22,305 bases of DNA, taken from Prevotellaceae bacterium UBA5903. GTDB taxonomy: Bacteria; Bacteroidota; Bacteroidia; Bacteroidales; Bacteroidaceae. Position numbers and translations under genes: made by a program. Location: NCBI GenBank assembly GCA_002431845.1, contig DJEH01000022.1, positions 1 through 22,305 on the forward strand, in the 5' to 3' direction. The notes under the pieces were generated by a model that saw only the letters and a list, made by a program, of their open reading frames with translations, did no database searches and had not been told where the DNA came from. Shown piece by piece: positions 15,511 to 21,835 of the stretch; the stretch's first letter is position 1, and every line of letters starts with the position of its first letter.

Positions 15511-17676
15511 CTATTTCTTTTTGTAATATTCTGTTCCGTATGCTTTGCCATAGTGGTAAGCATAATGGTAGCCATAACGATAGCCATAACGATAGCCATA
15601 ACGTCCACCAGGCTTTGTTGCATTCAAGATGATAGAAAGATGCTTGAATTTGCCATTCTCTACATCTTCTTCGAGTGTTGAAATATTGCGACGATCAAAC
15701 ACACCCGCACGCATAACAAATAGGGTACGATCGGCATACTGCTCTATAATTCTTGTATCAGTAAGAACTTCGGTAGGTGGACAATCAATAAATATAAAGT
15801 CGTAGTTTGAACGTATTTGGCTAATAAGTGTTTCAAGACGTTTGTTAGACAATAGCTCTGTTGGATTGGGTGGAATGGTTCCAACAGGCATGATGTCAAG
15901 CGTTTCGTATTTATTAGAATGGTAAATAACATTGTCCAAGTCGGTTTCTTGTATAGCCAAGTAGTCCGACAAACCTTTACCCTTGGTATGGAAGAGGCGT
16001 GTTGCAGAGGCATGTCGCAAGTCGCCATCAATGAGTAGCACTTTTTTGCCCACAATAGCAAACGATATGGCAAGGTTTGAGCTAATAAATGTCTTGCCCG
16101 AGCCTTCGTAGTTAGACGTTACAATATACACGTTGTTTTCATTCCGTTTGGTAGTCATGAACTCTAAGTTGGTTCGTATGTAGCGGAACGCTTCGTTTAC
16201 AATGTCTTGTTTGTTGGGCTCAACAACCAGTTGGATGTGGTTGCGGCGTTTAAGGTTGCGATACTTAATTTGTGCAAGTAAATATTTAAAGAATGTCTTC
16301 TTTCTCTTATTATACCATAGAGGCACGTCGCCAATAAGTGAAAGGGAAGTTCGGTGCTCCACGTCCTCTTTGCATCTTACCGAATTATCAAGGCTTTCGC
16401 GTATAAACAATATAGTAGTAGGTGCCACTAAGGCAAATAGTATGGCAGCAAATAGTATAAGTGTTTTATTGGGTGCGGTAGGAAGATCGCTGCCGTGTGG
16501 CATATCGATTAGTTGAGTGTTCTTTTGCGAATAGGTAAGACTAATCTGATTTTCCTCCTTCTTTTGCAATAAGTAAAGGTAGAGGCTTTCTTTCACCTTC
16601 TGTTCGCGTTCTACGCTTGATAGGTGCTTAGCTTGATTAGGGTTAGAGTTGATTTTAGAGTTCGCTTCTTCGTTAAACCCTTCAATAGATTGCAGCTGAA
16701 TGCCGATAGTTTTTATTTGGTTTTCAACGGTAGATAGAATGTTGCTTCTTACAGCGTCAAGTTCTGCCTCTTGCTTTATGATGAGAGGGTTCTGTGACGA
16801 TGTGGCAGTAAGGTTGTTTTTGAGTTGTAGCAACATGGTGTTATACTGGTTGATTTGTTGTTCAATCACAGTATTGTCTATGCCCGAGTTTGTTGGTAGC
16901 AACTGGTGGCGTTTAGCTTTATTCTTTAAAATGTCAAGAATATATTGTGCCATAGCCCTTTGGCTTGAAAGTCGCAAGATTTCGGCATCCGATTGGTTTT
17001 GCTGTTGCAAATACATATCAGACACTTGTTCAAGGTTGGTGATGTTGTGACGCATCTTAAACTTTGAAATGCTATCGTCAATGCCGCCTAAGTCTTTTCT
17101 GAGCAAGCGCAAGCGTTCGTCAATAAAGCGTGAACTATTAATGGCTATTTCGTTGTTATCTTCCAACCATTTTTTATTATACACTTGCACTATGGTATTC
17201 AGCACTCTATCAGCCTGTTCGGTCGAAGGAGCTTTATATTCAATGCTTATAATGGTAGACTTATCGTCTTCAATATTGGTTTTAAGATTGCCCTTTATTT
17301 GTTCAGCCATTAGCAGTGCATCTCTATTGTTGCGGGGGTGCATGGTTCGTTTGGCCACTTCAACAAGCACATCAAGCGATGTGAATTGTCTTTCAACATT
17401 GGCCACATTGGTTGTTTGCGTAACGAGACCTATGTCGTTAAAGTCGTTGTTATTGTTTTTTTGATTAGTAGTTTTTCCTTGTATCTCTTGTTTAACAAGT
17501 ACCGAAATGCTACGTGTGTATATATTGGGCGTAATTGTGAGGTAATAACATGCCAAACTGATGCATATAATGAGAGAGGCCACAAACCAGTTCCAATGGC
17601 CAACGCAAATGTGCCAAAGGTCAGGAATAGTCAGAAAATCATCGGTTTGCTTGTGCTTAATGTCTTTATTATCCAT
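15511..17676 (-). CDS. wzc: Wzc-like chain-length co-polymerase and tyrosine autokinase
   Basis: This 721-residue inner-membrane protein joins a Wzz/PCP domain to a BY-kinase. The first transmembrane helix is at about 28-50. A long coiled-coil periplasmic region follows, with a GNVR-like segment (HLSSVEREQKVKESLY near 350-365), and a second helix lies near 402-426. The cytoplasmic kinase has Walker A (YEGSGKTFISSN near 515-526), Walker A' (VLLIDGDLR near 543-551) and Walker B (FIFIDCPP near 624). The last 30 residues contain 12 tyrosines and are coded in part by 12-base tandem repeats; they are the expected autophosphorylation cluster. It sets chain length and drives export with Wza, and starts 5 bases after wza. 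No cognate Wzb phosphatase gene is in the window. Confidence 0.93.
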   Translation of the reverse strand: MDNKDIKHKQTDDFLTIPDLWHICVGHWNWFVASLIICISLACYYLTITPNIYTRSISVLVKQEIQGKTTNQKNNNNDFNDIGLVTQTTNVANVERQFTSLDVLVEVAKRTMHPRNNRDALLMAEQIKGNLKTNIEDDKSTIISIEYKAPSTEQADRVLNTIVQVYNKKWLEDNNEIAINSSRFIDERLRLLRKDLGGIDDSISKFKMRHNITNLEQVSDMYLQQQNQSDAEILRLSSQRAMAQYILDILKNKAKRHQLLPTNSGIDNTVIEQQINQYNTMLLQLKNNLTATSSQNPLIIKQEAELDAVRSNILSTVENQIKTIGIQLQSIEGFNEEANSKINSNPNQAKHLSSVEREQKVKESLYLYLLQKKEENQISLTYSQKNTQLIDMPHGSDLPTAPNKTLILFAAILFALVAPTTILFIRESLDNSVRCKEDVEHRTSLSLIGDVPLWYNKRKKTFFKYLLAQIKYRNLKRRNHIQLVVEPNKQDIVNEAFRYIRTNLEFMTTKRNENNVYIVTSNYEGSGKTFISSNLAISFAIVGKKVLLIDGDLRHASATRLFHTKGKGLSDYLAIQETDLDNVIYHSNKYETLDIMPVGTIPPNPTELLSNKRLETLISQIRSNYDFIFIDCPPTEVLTDTRIIEQYADRTLFVMRAGVFDRRNISTLEEDVENGKFKHLSIILNATKPGGRYGYRYGYRYGYHYAYHYGKAYGTEYYKKK
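15571..15603 (-). repeat. 12-base tandem repeat coding the tyrosine tail of wzc
   Basis: The unit gccataacgata (plus strand) occurs twice exactly and a third time in part (nine bases). A degenerate copy lies just before it near 15561-15570. On the coding strand each unit gives four residues of the alternating Tyr-Gly-Tyr-Arg kind. Gain or loss of a unit would keep the frame and add or remove two tyrosines. Confidence 0.75.
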
Positions 17677-17681
17677 GTGGC

Positions 17682-18524
17682 TTATTTAATAATCAGAGCA
17701 GTAATAGTGGTTAGAAGTGAAGCTATAGAAATCCAAATACTTGGACCATTAAATGTGTTGCCTGTAGCATTCGATTCGCGTTTGCGCTTATTATTGGGCG
17801 ATACATACACGAGGTCGTTTTGCTGCAGATAATAAGCTGGCGAACTGAGTACAGACTGCATGTTAGTCATGTCTATATGATAAACTTTGTTTTCGCCTTC
17901 TTCATTACGTGTAACCAATATGTTGCGGCGGTTACCATTTATCGTTAAGTCGCCAGCATTCGAAAGTGCATCAATAATGGTAAAGTGGTCCTTATTGATG
18001 TTTATACGTCCTGGTTTACTCACTTCGCCCAACACGTTCACTCCCATATTTACATACTCAACAGTTACAATCGGGTCGCTTACGAGTTCGCGTGCAATGA
18101 GGCGGTCTTGTATATAATCTGCCACCTCTTTGCGGGTTTTACCTTTAACGCTTATTTTGCCCAGTATCGGAAAATTAATGGTTCCTTGTTCATCCACAGT
18201 ATAGGCTATCATTTGGCTACTGGTGTTGCTACCTTGTGCATTGGTTTGTGGTTTAACGGAAGAGCCAAGAATGTAACCTGATGCCGAAGTGGATAGTGTA
18301 AATTGATTTTCGAGCATGGGGTTAGAGCTATTTACCACGATGTTTATTTTATCTTCAGGGCGTAGGCGCAATTGCTGTTCGGCTTGTAGTGCCATGCCAT
18401 CAAGCAGCGCAGAGTCTTGAAAGTAGGTAATATCTTTGGGGGCTGTACACGACACAAAGCATATAGCGGCGAGCAAGAGTACAAAGTTTCTTATACTTTT
18501 GCTAAACGAGTGTTCTTGTTTCAT
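17682..18524 (-). CDS. wza: Wza-type polysaccharide export lipoprotein
   Basis: This 280-residue outer-membrane lipoprotein has a signal peptide ending in the lipobox FVSC with cysteine at residue 26. The polysaccharide export (Poly_export) domain begins near LRPEDKINIVVNSSNPML and runs through VSDPIVTVEYVN. An SLBB-like domain (GEVSKPGRININKDHFTIIDAL) follows. A C-terminal hydrophobic helix (IWISIASLLTTITALIIK) matches the segment that in Wza forms the outer-membrane pore. It would form the export channel that docks on the Wzc-like protein encoded 5 bases downstream. It is shorter than E. coli Wza (about 380 residues), consistent with Bacteroidales forms that have fewer SLBB repeats. It starts 53 bases after upxY, just past a hairpin that spans the upxY stop. 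Confidence 0.93.
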   Translation of the reverse strand: MKQEHSFSKSIRNFVLLLAAICFVSCTAPKDITYFQDSALLDGMALQAEQQLRLRPEDKINIVVNSSNPMLENQFTLSTSASGYILGSSVKPQTNAQGSNTSSQMIAYTVDEQGTINFPILGKISVKGKTRKEVADYIQDRLIARELVSDPIVTVEYVNMGVNVLGEVSKPGRININKDHFTIIDALSNAGDLTINGNRRNILVTRNEEGENKVYHIDMTNMQSVLSSPAYYLQQNDLVYVSPNNKRKRESNATGNTFNGPSIWISIASLLTTITALIIK

Positions 18525-18557
18525 AAAATTGAATTAATGTAAATAGATATTTTTTCA

Positions 18558-18592
18558 GACGATAAACAGATATATATCTATCTTTTATCGTC
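18558..18592 (-). other. Hairpin spanning the upxY stop codon
   Basis: Perfect 9-base arms GACGATAAA (18558-18566) and TTTATCGTC (18584-18592) enclose an inner palindrome AGATATATATCT (18568-18579). The structure includes the last codons and stop of upxY and ends 33 bases before the wza start. No U-tract follows on the minus strand. It may be a processing or attenuation point that separates regulator expression from the structural genes. Confidence 0.45.
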
Positions 18593-19318
18593 CCCTATTT
18601 CTTCAATTGGCACGATAAAGTTTTTGGGTATATATGCTGTAGCAATGGTTAGCAAGCCATCAATGTATATGCCTACACGGGTTTGCCCTTGATAGCGTGC
18701 CACTCTGCCTACAACTCCTTTAAACTCGCCTTCGACAATGCGCACACGTTGTCCTACGCTGAACTTGTGAATGTTGAAAGGAGCAAGAATAATATCATCG
18801 GCTTCGGCTTGGCAAATAACTTTCAAACTTTGTATTTGGTCGTTTGGAACGACCATAGGTATGCGTTTGATGCGATTGCCATTGTGCTGATGCCGATAGT
18901 AAAAACGTAGATAGGGAAGATTGACATTGTCATATACATACGATTTTATAACCTCTTCGGTGCCGTATGCAAAAAAAATGTTTGGCAAGCGCGATACACA
19001 TAAAGTTTTGCGTTTGCCATTGACAAGCTTTGTAACTTTCTGCATTGGGCAGAAAGCTTTCACCCCCTTTGATATAAGATAGTCGTGAGCAAGTTTTTCG
19101 CGGCCATAAGTTGCTCTAAGCACATACCAGTGTTCGGGGGGGGTAATTTTAAAAATTGGGACATTGCTTGATGTTGATTTCAAGCCATATTGGGTGGACA
19201 CCCCTTTTTGTGTAAAGCCCGCTTGTGGAAGGCTTTGGTCTTCGGGGAGGGCACAAGGAGTAACCCTTATGCAATGGAGCTTTTGATTAACTCTTTGGAT
19301 GCCGTTTTCCTTATTCAT
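18578..19318 (-). CDS. upxY: UpxY-family transcription antiterminator (NusG paralogue)
   Basis: This is a NusG-like elongation factor of the kind that, in Bacteroides, binds RNA polymerase and prevents early termination in its own capsule operon. The NGN domain spans residues ~62-165 (HWYVLRATYGREKLAHDYL, RLPNIFFAYG) and the C-terminal KOW domain ~184-240 (VGQRVRIVEGEFKGVVGRV). Residues 1-61 are an unusual extension: family members usually begin a few residues before the WYVLRATYGRE segment. The join falls on a C8 tract (19136-19143). An ATG at 19164 would give a normal short start (MSQFLKL) only with C9 or C6. A T8 run (18971-18978) lies within the NGN domain. As first gene of the operon it should control all downstream genes. 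No UpxZ partner gene is visible. The family call is firm; the start is uncertain. Confidence 0.88.
   Translation of the reverse strand: MNKENGIQRVNQKLHCIRVTPCALPEDQSLPQAGFTQKGVSTQYGLKSTSSNVPIFKITPPEHWYVLRATYGREKLAHDYLISKGVKAFCPMQKVTKLVNGKRKTLCVSRLPNIFFAYGTEEVIKSYVYDNVNLPYLRFYYRHQHNGNRIKRIPMVVPNDQIQSLKVICQAEADDIILAPFNIHKFSVGQRVRIVEGEFKGVVGRVARYQGQTRVGIYIDGLLTIATAYIPKNFIVPIEEIGDDKR
19136..19143 (-). repeat. Homopolymeric C8 tract at the start of the UpxY NGN domain
   Basis: Eight consecutive Gs on the plus strand (Cs in upxY) encode the Pro-Pro just before GAACACTGG. Tracts of this length are prone to slipped-strand change. In the present length the long frame from 19318 is open; one extra C would instead join the ATG at 19164 to the domain. 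Sequencing or assembly error is an alternative. Confidence 0.6.
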
Positions 19319-19328
19319 TCGGCTTGAT

Positions 19329-19353
19329 AACTTGTTCTAAACAGAAGCAAGTT
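19329..19353 (-). promoter_or_regulatory. Leader hairpin immediately upstream of upxY
   Basis: On the minus strand the sequence runs AACTTG, a bulged C, TTCT, a GTTT loop, AGAA and CAAGTT, making a 10-base-pair stem with one bulge and a tetraloop. It ends 10 bases before the ATG at 19318. NusG paralogues of this kind act on 5' leaders, and RNA hairpins recruit the related LoaP, so this is a candidate recruitment or translation-control element. The role is inferred from position only. Confidence 0.4.
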
Positions 19354-19405
19354 GTTATATACATGAAAAGATAGGAATAATACCCTTACTCTTTTTGTGT
19401 TTCAA

Positions 19406-19428
19406 AAGGCAATCTGAAAGATTGTCTT
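19406..19428 (-). promoter_or_regulatory. Possible attenuator hairpin in the operon leader
   Basis: On the minus strand AAGACAATCT, loop TTC, then AGATTGCCTT form a 10-base stem with one A-C mismatch, followed by a short T run (TTTTG). It would be near the 5' end of the transcript from the predicted promoter. It resembles a weak terminator of the type UpxY antagonises, but stem strength and U-tract are modest. Confidence 0.35.
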
Positions 19429-19440
19429 ATAAATTGATTG

Positions 19441-19448
19441 CAAAATTA
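19441..19448 (-). promoter_or_regulatory. Candidate -7 box of the polysaccharide operon promoter
   Basis: TAATTTTG on the minus strand matches the Bacteroidetes -7 consensus TAnnTTTG and was the only full match noticed on that strand between the terminator and upxY. No good TTTG -33 element lies 19-21 bases upstream; the nearest is a TTTTC. The predicted start would be near 19434, giving a leader of about 115 bases to the long upxY start or about 270 to the short one. Confidence 0.4.
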
Positions 19449-19673
19449 TAATTTTTTTAGAAGATAATTTGAAAATGTGATACAAAAAGCTCTGTAATGT
19501 GCAATATTTAACGAAAATGTAACATGTATAATAGGTATACTTCATTATTTTGTAAATATTGAGTTCGTAAAAAATGCTTACTGCATTTGCTTAATGGTTT
19601 ATCAATTTAGCTGAAACCTAAATTAAATTTGAATGCTTGTTTAAAATAAAATTCTTCTATGAAAAAGCATAAA

Positions 19674-19722
19674 AGCGAGGCTTTTCTTATCCAAACATGT
19701 TGTGATAGTGAAAAGCCTCGCT
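19674..19722 (-). terminator. Intrinsic terminator downstream of the sugar-kinase gene
   Basis: Perfect 13-base arms AGCGAGGCTTTTC (19674-19686) and GAAAAGCCTCGCT (19710-19722) enclose a 23-base loop. On the minus strand the stem is followed by TTTTATGCTTTTT, as expected for a terminator of the gene ending at 19887. It would insulate the polysaccharide promoter from upstream transcription. The left arm can also form a small AAAAGC-GAG-GCTTTT hairpin. Confidence 0.7.
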
Positions 19723-19752
19723 ATGGGTTGATATACAACTAACTTGTTGTAG

Positions 19753-19773
19753 TAAGTAGATGTTCAAAAATTA
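19753..19773 (+). repeat. Dispersed intergenic motif, copy 4
   Basis: TAAGTAGATGTTCAAAAATTA on the plus strand matches the motif seen on the minus strand at 1-18, 6908-6925 and 10673-10690. It lies 113 bases beyond the stop of the sugar-kinase gene and is in the opposite orientation to that gene, unlike the other three copies relative to their neighbours. Confidence 0.45.
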
Positions 19774-19886
19774 GTTATAATGTTCTGATTATTTTTACAT
19801 TTAGAGAGTACCCTCTTGGGCGCATCTGTTCACTTTATTTTAAATATAAAAACAATTATGAACGCCTATCTATTTGCTGATGAACC

Positions 19887-20978
19887 TTATTTCTTGAGCT
19901 GCTCGTCAATAAATGCTTGCATCTCGGCAATTTTTTCTTCAGCACGCTTCAAAAGGGTGAGTTGGTTTTTAGAGCGAACAAGGTTGTGCTCTGGATATTG
20001 CGTCTTGAAGTAGTTGTCGCCATCAAGATAGTCGGCAAAGAAACGTACCAACTGCATGTAGGGGAAGAGCGTTGCGGCATAAGGCAAATTCTCAATCTCG
20101 ATAGGAGTGAGGAATGCACGTGCCGTTTTGAGGTAGCCTTCGGTGAACGATTTGAAGATGTCCATGCGGAAGTTTATCTTGTCATACTCAGGGCTATCTT
20201 CGGGCATGGTGTTAGCTGCCGAACGCAAAAAGTCGCCATAGTCTGAGAAGATAAAGCTGGGCATTACGGTGTCAAGGTCGATAACGCAAAGCACGTTGTC
20301 GTTTTTGTCGAAGAGTATGTTGTCTACCTTTGTATCGCAGTGGCAAATGCGCTTAGGAAGTTTTCCTTCGCGGAAGAGTTGTTCGCTACGACACATGCTG
20401 TCAGCACGCTTTTCAATTTCTTCAACAATGTCTTTTACCTCTGCCAAGCGACCCACTTTGTCGGCTTTAACAGCATCGTGGAATTGTTGCAAGCGGAACT
20501 CAATATTGTGGAAGTCTTTAATGGTTTCGCCAAGTTTCTCTGGGATGTCGGCAAGCATGGCTTGGAAGTCGCCAAAGGTCTCGCCTACAATGTATGAACT
20601 TTCGGGGGTTACACCGCTTTTTGAAACAGTGTCGGGGATGAACACCATGATACGCCACACTTTGCCATCGTGCTTGTAGTAGTATTTGCCATCTTTGCAG
20701 GGAACGAACTTAAGCACCTTGCGGTCAATATCATCCGTATGCTTAGCTTCGAGTTTTTTGCGGATGTGACCTGTAACGGCTACGATATTGTTCATCAACA
20801 TGTCTACATCGGGGAAGATGTCGGTGTTGATGTGCTGCATTACGTAGTCGGGAGCGTTGCCCTCAGTTACTACTTTATAAGTGGTGTTGATCAGTCCGTT
20901 GCCAAGAGGCTTTACTTCTGTTACGTTGCCTTCAATCTCAAACTGATTAGCAATGTGTTGCAAATCTTTTTGTTCCAT
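19887..20978 (-). CDS. NahK-like N-acetylhexosamine 1-kinase (APH-family phosphotransferase)
   Basis: This 363-residue cytoplasmic protein has the aminoglycoside-phosphotransferase/choline-kinase fold. A nucleotide loop is at PLGNGLINTTYKV (residues ~24-36). The catalytic loop is HCDTKVDNILF near 211-221, and the metal-binding aspartates lie in VIDLDTVMPS near 229-238. Length and motifs match NahK-type kinases, which phosphorylate GlcNAc or GalNAc at C1 for conversion to UDP-sugars. Such a product could feed the UDP-GlcNAc used by WecB, but a terminator and promoter region separate the two transcription units, so the link is only an inference. Other small-molecule kinases of the family cannot be excluded. 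It is divergent from the flavodoxin gene. Confidence 0.8.
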   Translation of the reverse strand: MEQKDLQHIANQFEIEGNVTEVKPLGNGLINTTYKVVTEGNAPDYVMQHINTDIFPDVDMLMNNIVAVTGHIRKKLEAKHTDDIDRKVLKFVPCKDGKYYYKHDGKVWRIMVFIPDTVSKSGVTPESSYIVGETFGDFQAMLADIPEKLGETIKDFHNIEFRLQQFHDAVKADKVGRLAEVKDIVEEIEKRADSMCRSEQLFREGKLPKRICHCDTKVDNILFDKNDNVLCVIDLDTVMPSFIFSDYGDFLRSAANTMPEDSPEYDKINFRMDIFKSFTEGYLKTARAFLTPIEIENLPYAATLFPYMQLVRFFADYLDGDNYFKTQYPEHNLVRSKNQLTLLKRAEEKIAEMQAFIDEQLKK

Positions 20979-21114
20979 GATAAGGTTTATAAGTTATGTA
21001 GTTTGTAATTGTTTTGTAATAAATGTTCCCTATAAGTTCATCAATACTTATCGGTAATTATGAATTATTACTTAAGTAAGTATGTCGAAAGTGTTACTAT
21101 GCAAGGGAGTTATG

Positions 21115-21122
21115 CAAAGTTA
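21115..21122 (-). promoter_or_regulatory. Candidate -7 box for the sugar-kinase gene
   Basis: TAACTTTG on the minus strand fits TAnnTTTG and would start transcription about 130 bases upstream of the kinase ATG. No TTG is seen at the expected -33 spacing, so support is from the -7 element only. Confidence 0.35.
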
Positions 21123-21243
21123 GTTTTTTCTTTTTATGTTTAGCTCTGTTATTGTCTTTTTTTATCATATAAGAGGAAAAAAATGTCGCTCACCACATTT
21201 GGGTATTTTGCTTACATTTCCTTTGTATCACCTTGATTGGGTA

Positions 21244-21274
21244 TTGCCGAACAGTTGATTTATAGGTTACTTTG
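21244..21274 (+). promoter_or_regulatory. Candidate promoter of the flavodoxin gene
   Basis: TTG at 21244-21246 is followed after 20 bases by TTACTTTG at 21267-21274, which differs from the Bacteroidetes -7 consensus at one base. Spacing fits the usual TTG / TAnnTTTG arrangement. The transcript would start near 21281, giving a leader of about 40 bases. Confidence 0.4.
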
Positions 21275-21318
21275 CAGCACAATTTTTACAAGGATATATA
21301 ATTTAAAGTTGATACAGT

Positions 21319-21807
21319 ATGATTGGAATTTTTTATGGCAGCACCACAGGCTGCACAGAAGATGTAGCAAATGCTATTGCACAACATTTGGGCGTTGATG
21401 CAGCCGACATTCACAATGTAGGCACAACTGATGCCACTGAAGCCCTTAAATATGACACCTTATTACTTGGCTCATCCACTTGGGGCAGTGGCGATTTGCA
21501 AGACGATTGGTACGACTTTCTTGATGCACTTTCGTCGCAAGATTTATCGGGCAAGCGAGTTGGCATTTTTGGCTGTGGCGATAGCGACTCGTATGGCGAC
21601 ACCTTTTGTGGTGCCATTGCGCAGATTTATGATGCACTTCAAACCACTGGTTGCACCTTTGTAGGTAGTTATGAACCGACTGACTATAATGTTACCGACT
21701 CAGACGTGTGCCGCAATGGTGTGTTTGTAGGTTTGGCTATTGATGCTTGCGACGACGACGCTAAGAACCAAGCTCGTATAGAACATTGGTGTGAGTTAGT
21801 AAAATAA
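21319..21807 (+). CDS. fldA: Flavodoxin
   Basis: This 162-residue FMN-binding electron carrier has the P-loop GSTTGCT at residues 7-13, which holds the FMN phosphate. Isoalloxazine-contact loops follow at LGSSTWGSGDLQDDW and FGCGDSDSYGDTFCGA, with the conserved tryptophan and tyrosine. The stretch after the second loop makes it a long-chain type. It is acidic, as usual for flavodoxins. In Bacteroidetes it would act in the cytoplasm as a low-potential donor, replacing ferredoxin under iron limitation; that regulation is not shown here. A probable promoter lies 45 bases upstream. A DUF2023 gene follows after 28 bases, probably in the same transcript. Confidence 0.95.
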   Translation: MIGIFYGSTTGCTEDVANAIAQHLGVDAADIHNVGTTDATEALKYDTLLLGSSTWGSGDLQDDWYDFLDALSSQDLSGKRVGIFGCGDSDSYGDTFCGAIAQIYDALQTTGCTFVGSYEPTDYNVTDSDVCRNGVFVGLAIDACDDDAKNQARIEHWCELVK

Positions 21808-21835
21808 GCATATCCACCCTTAATCCTTACTTAAA

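Larger units (their letters stand above)
19319..19886. other. 568-base non-coding region upstream of the polysaccharide operon
   Basis: No convincing gene was found here. It is very AT-rich around 19440-19660. Read along the minus strand it holds: a dispersed motif copy (19753-19773), a terminator for the sugar-kinase gene (19674-19722), a candidate promoter box (19441-19448) and two leader hairpins (19406-19428 and 19329-19353) before upxY. No flanking inverted repeats of the type that bound invertible Bacteroides capsule promoters were recognised. Confidence 0.6.
20979..21318. other. 340-base divergent promoter region
   Basis: This spacer separates the leftward sugar-kinase gene from the rightward flavodoxin gene and has no convincing ORF. 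It contains a -7-like box for each direction, a perfect 12-base palindrome TTACTTAAGTAA (21068-21079), and a 7-base inverted pair ATACTTA (21044-21050) and TAAGTAT (21077-21083) that would lie in the kinase mRNA leader. These could be operator or leader structures; nothing identifies a regulator. Confidence 0.5.

Noticed and set aside
17338..17832. A 164-codon plus-strand frame over the wzc/wza junction.
   Set aside because: It is antisense to two firmly identified genes and has no family features.
19674..19722. The 13-base inverted arms, considered as recombination sites flanking an invertible promoter.
   Set aside because: The arms are only 23 bases apart, contain no promoter between them, and are followed by a T-rich stretch, which fits a terminator better.
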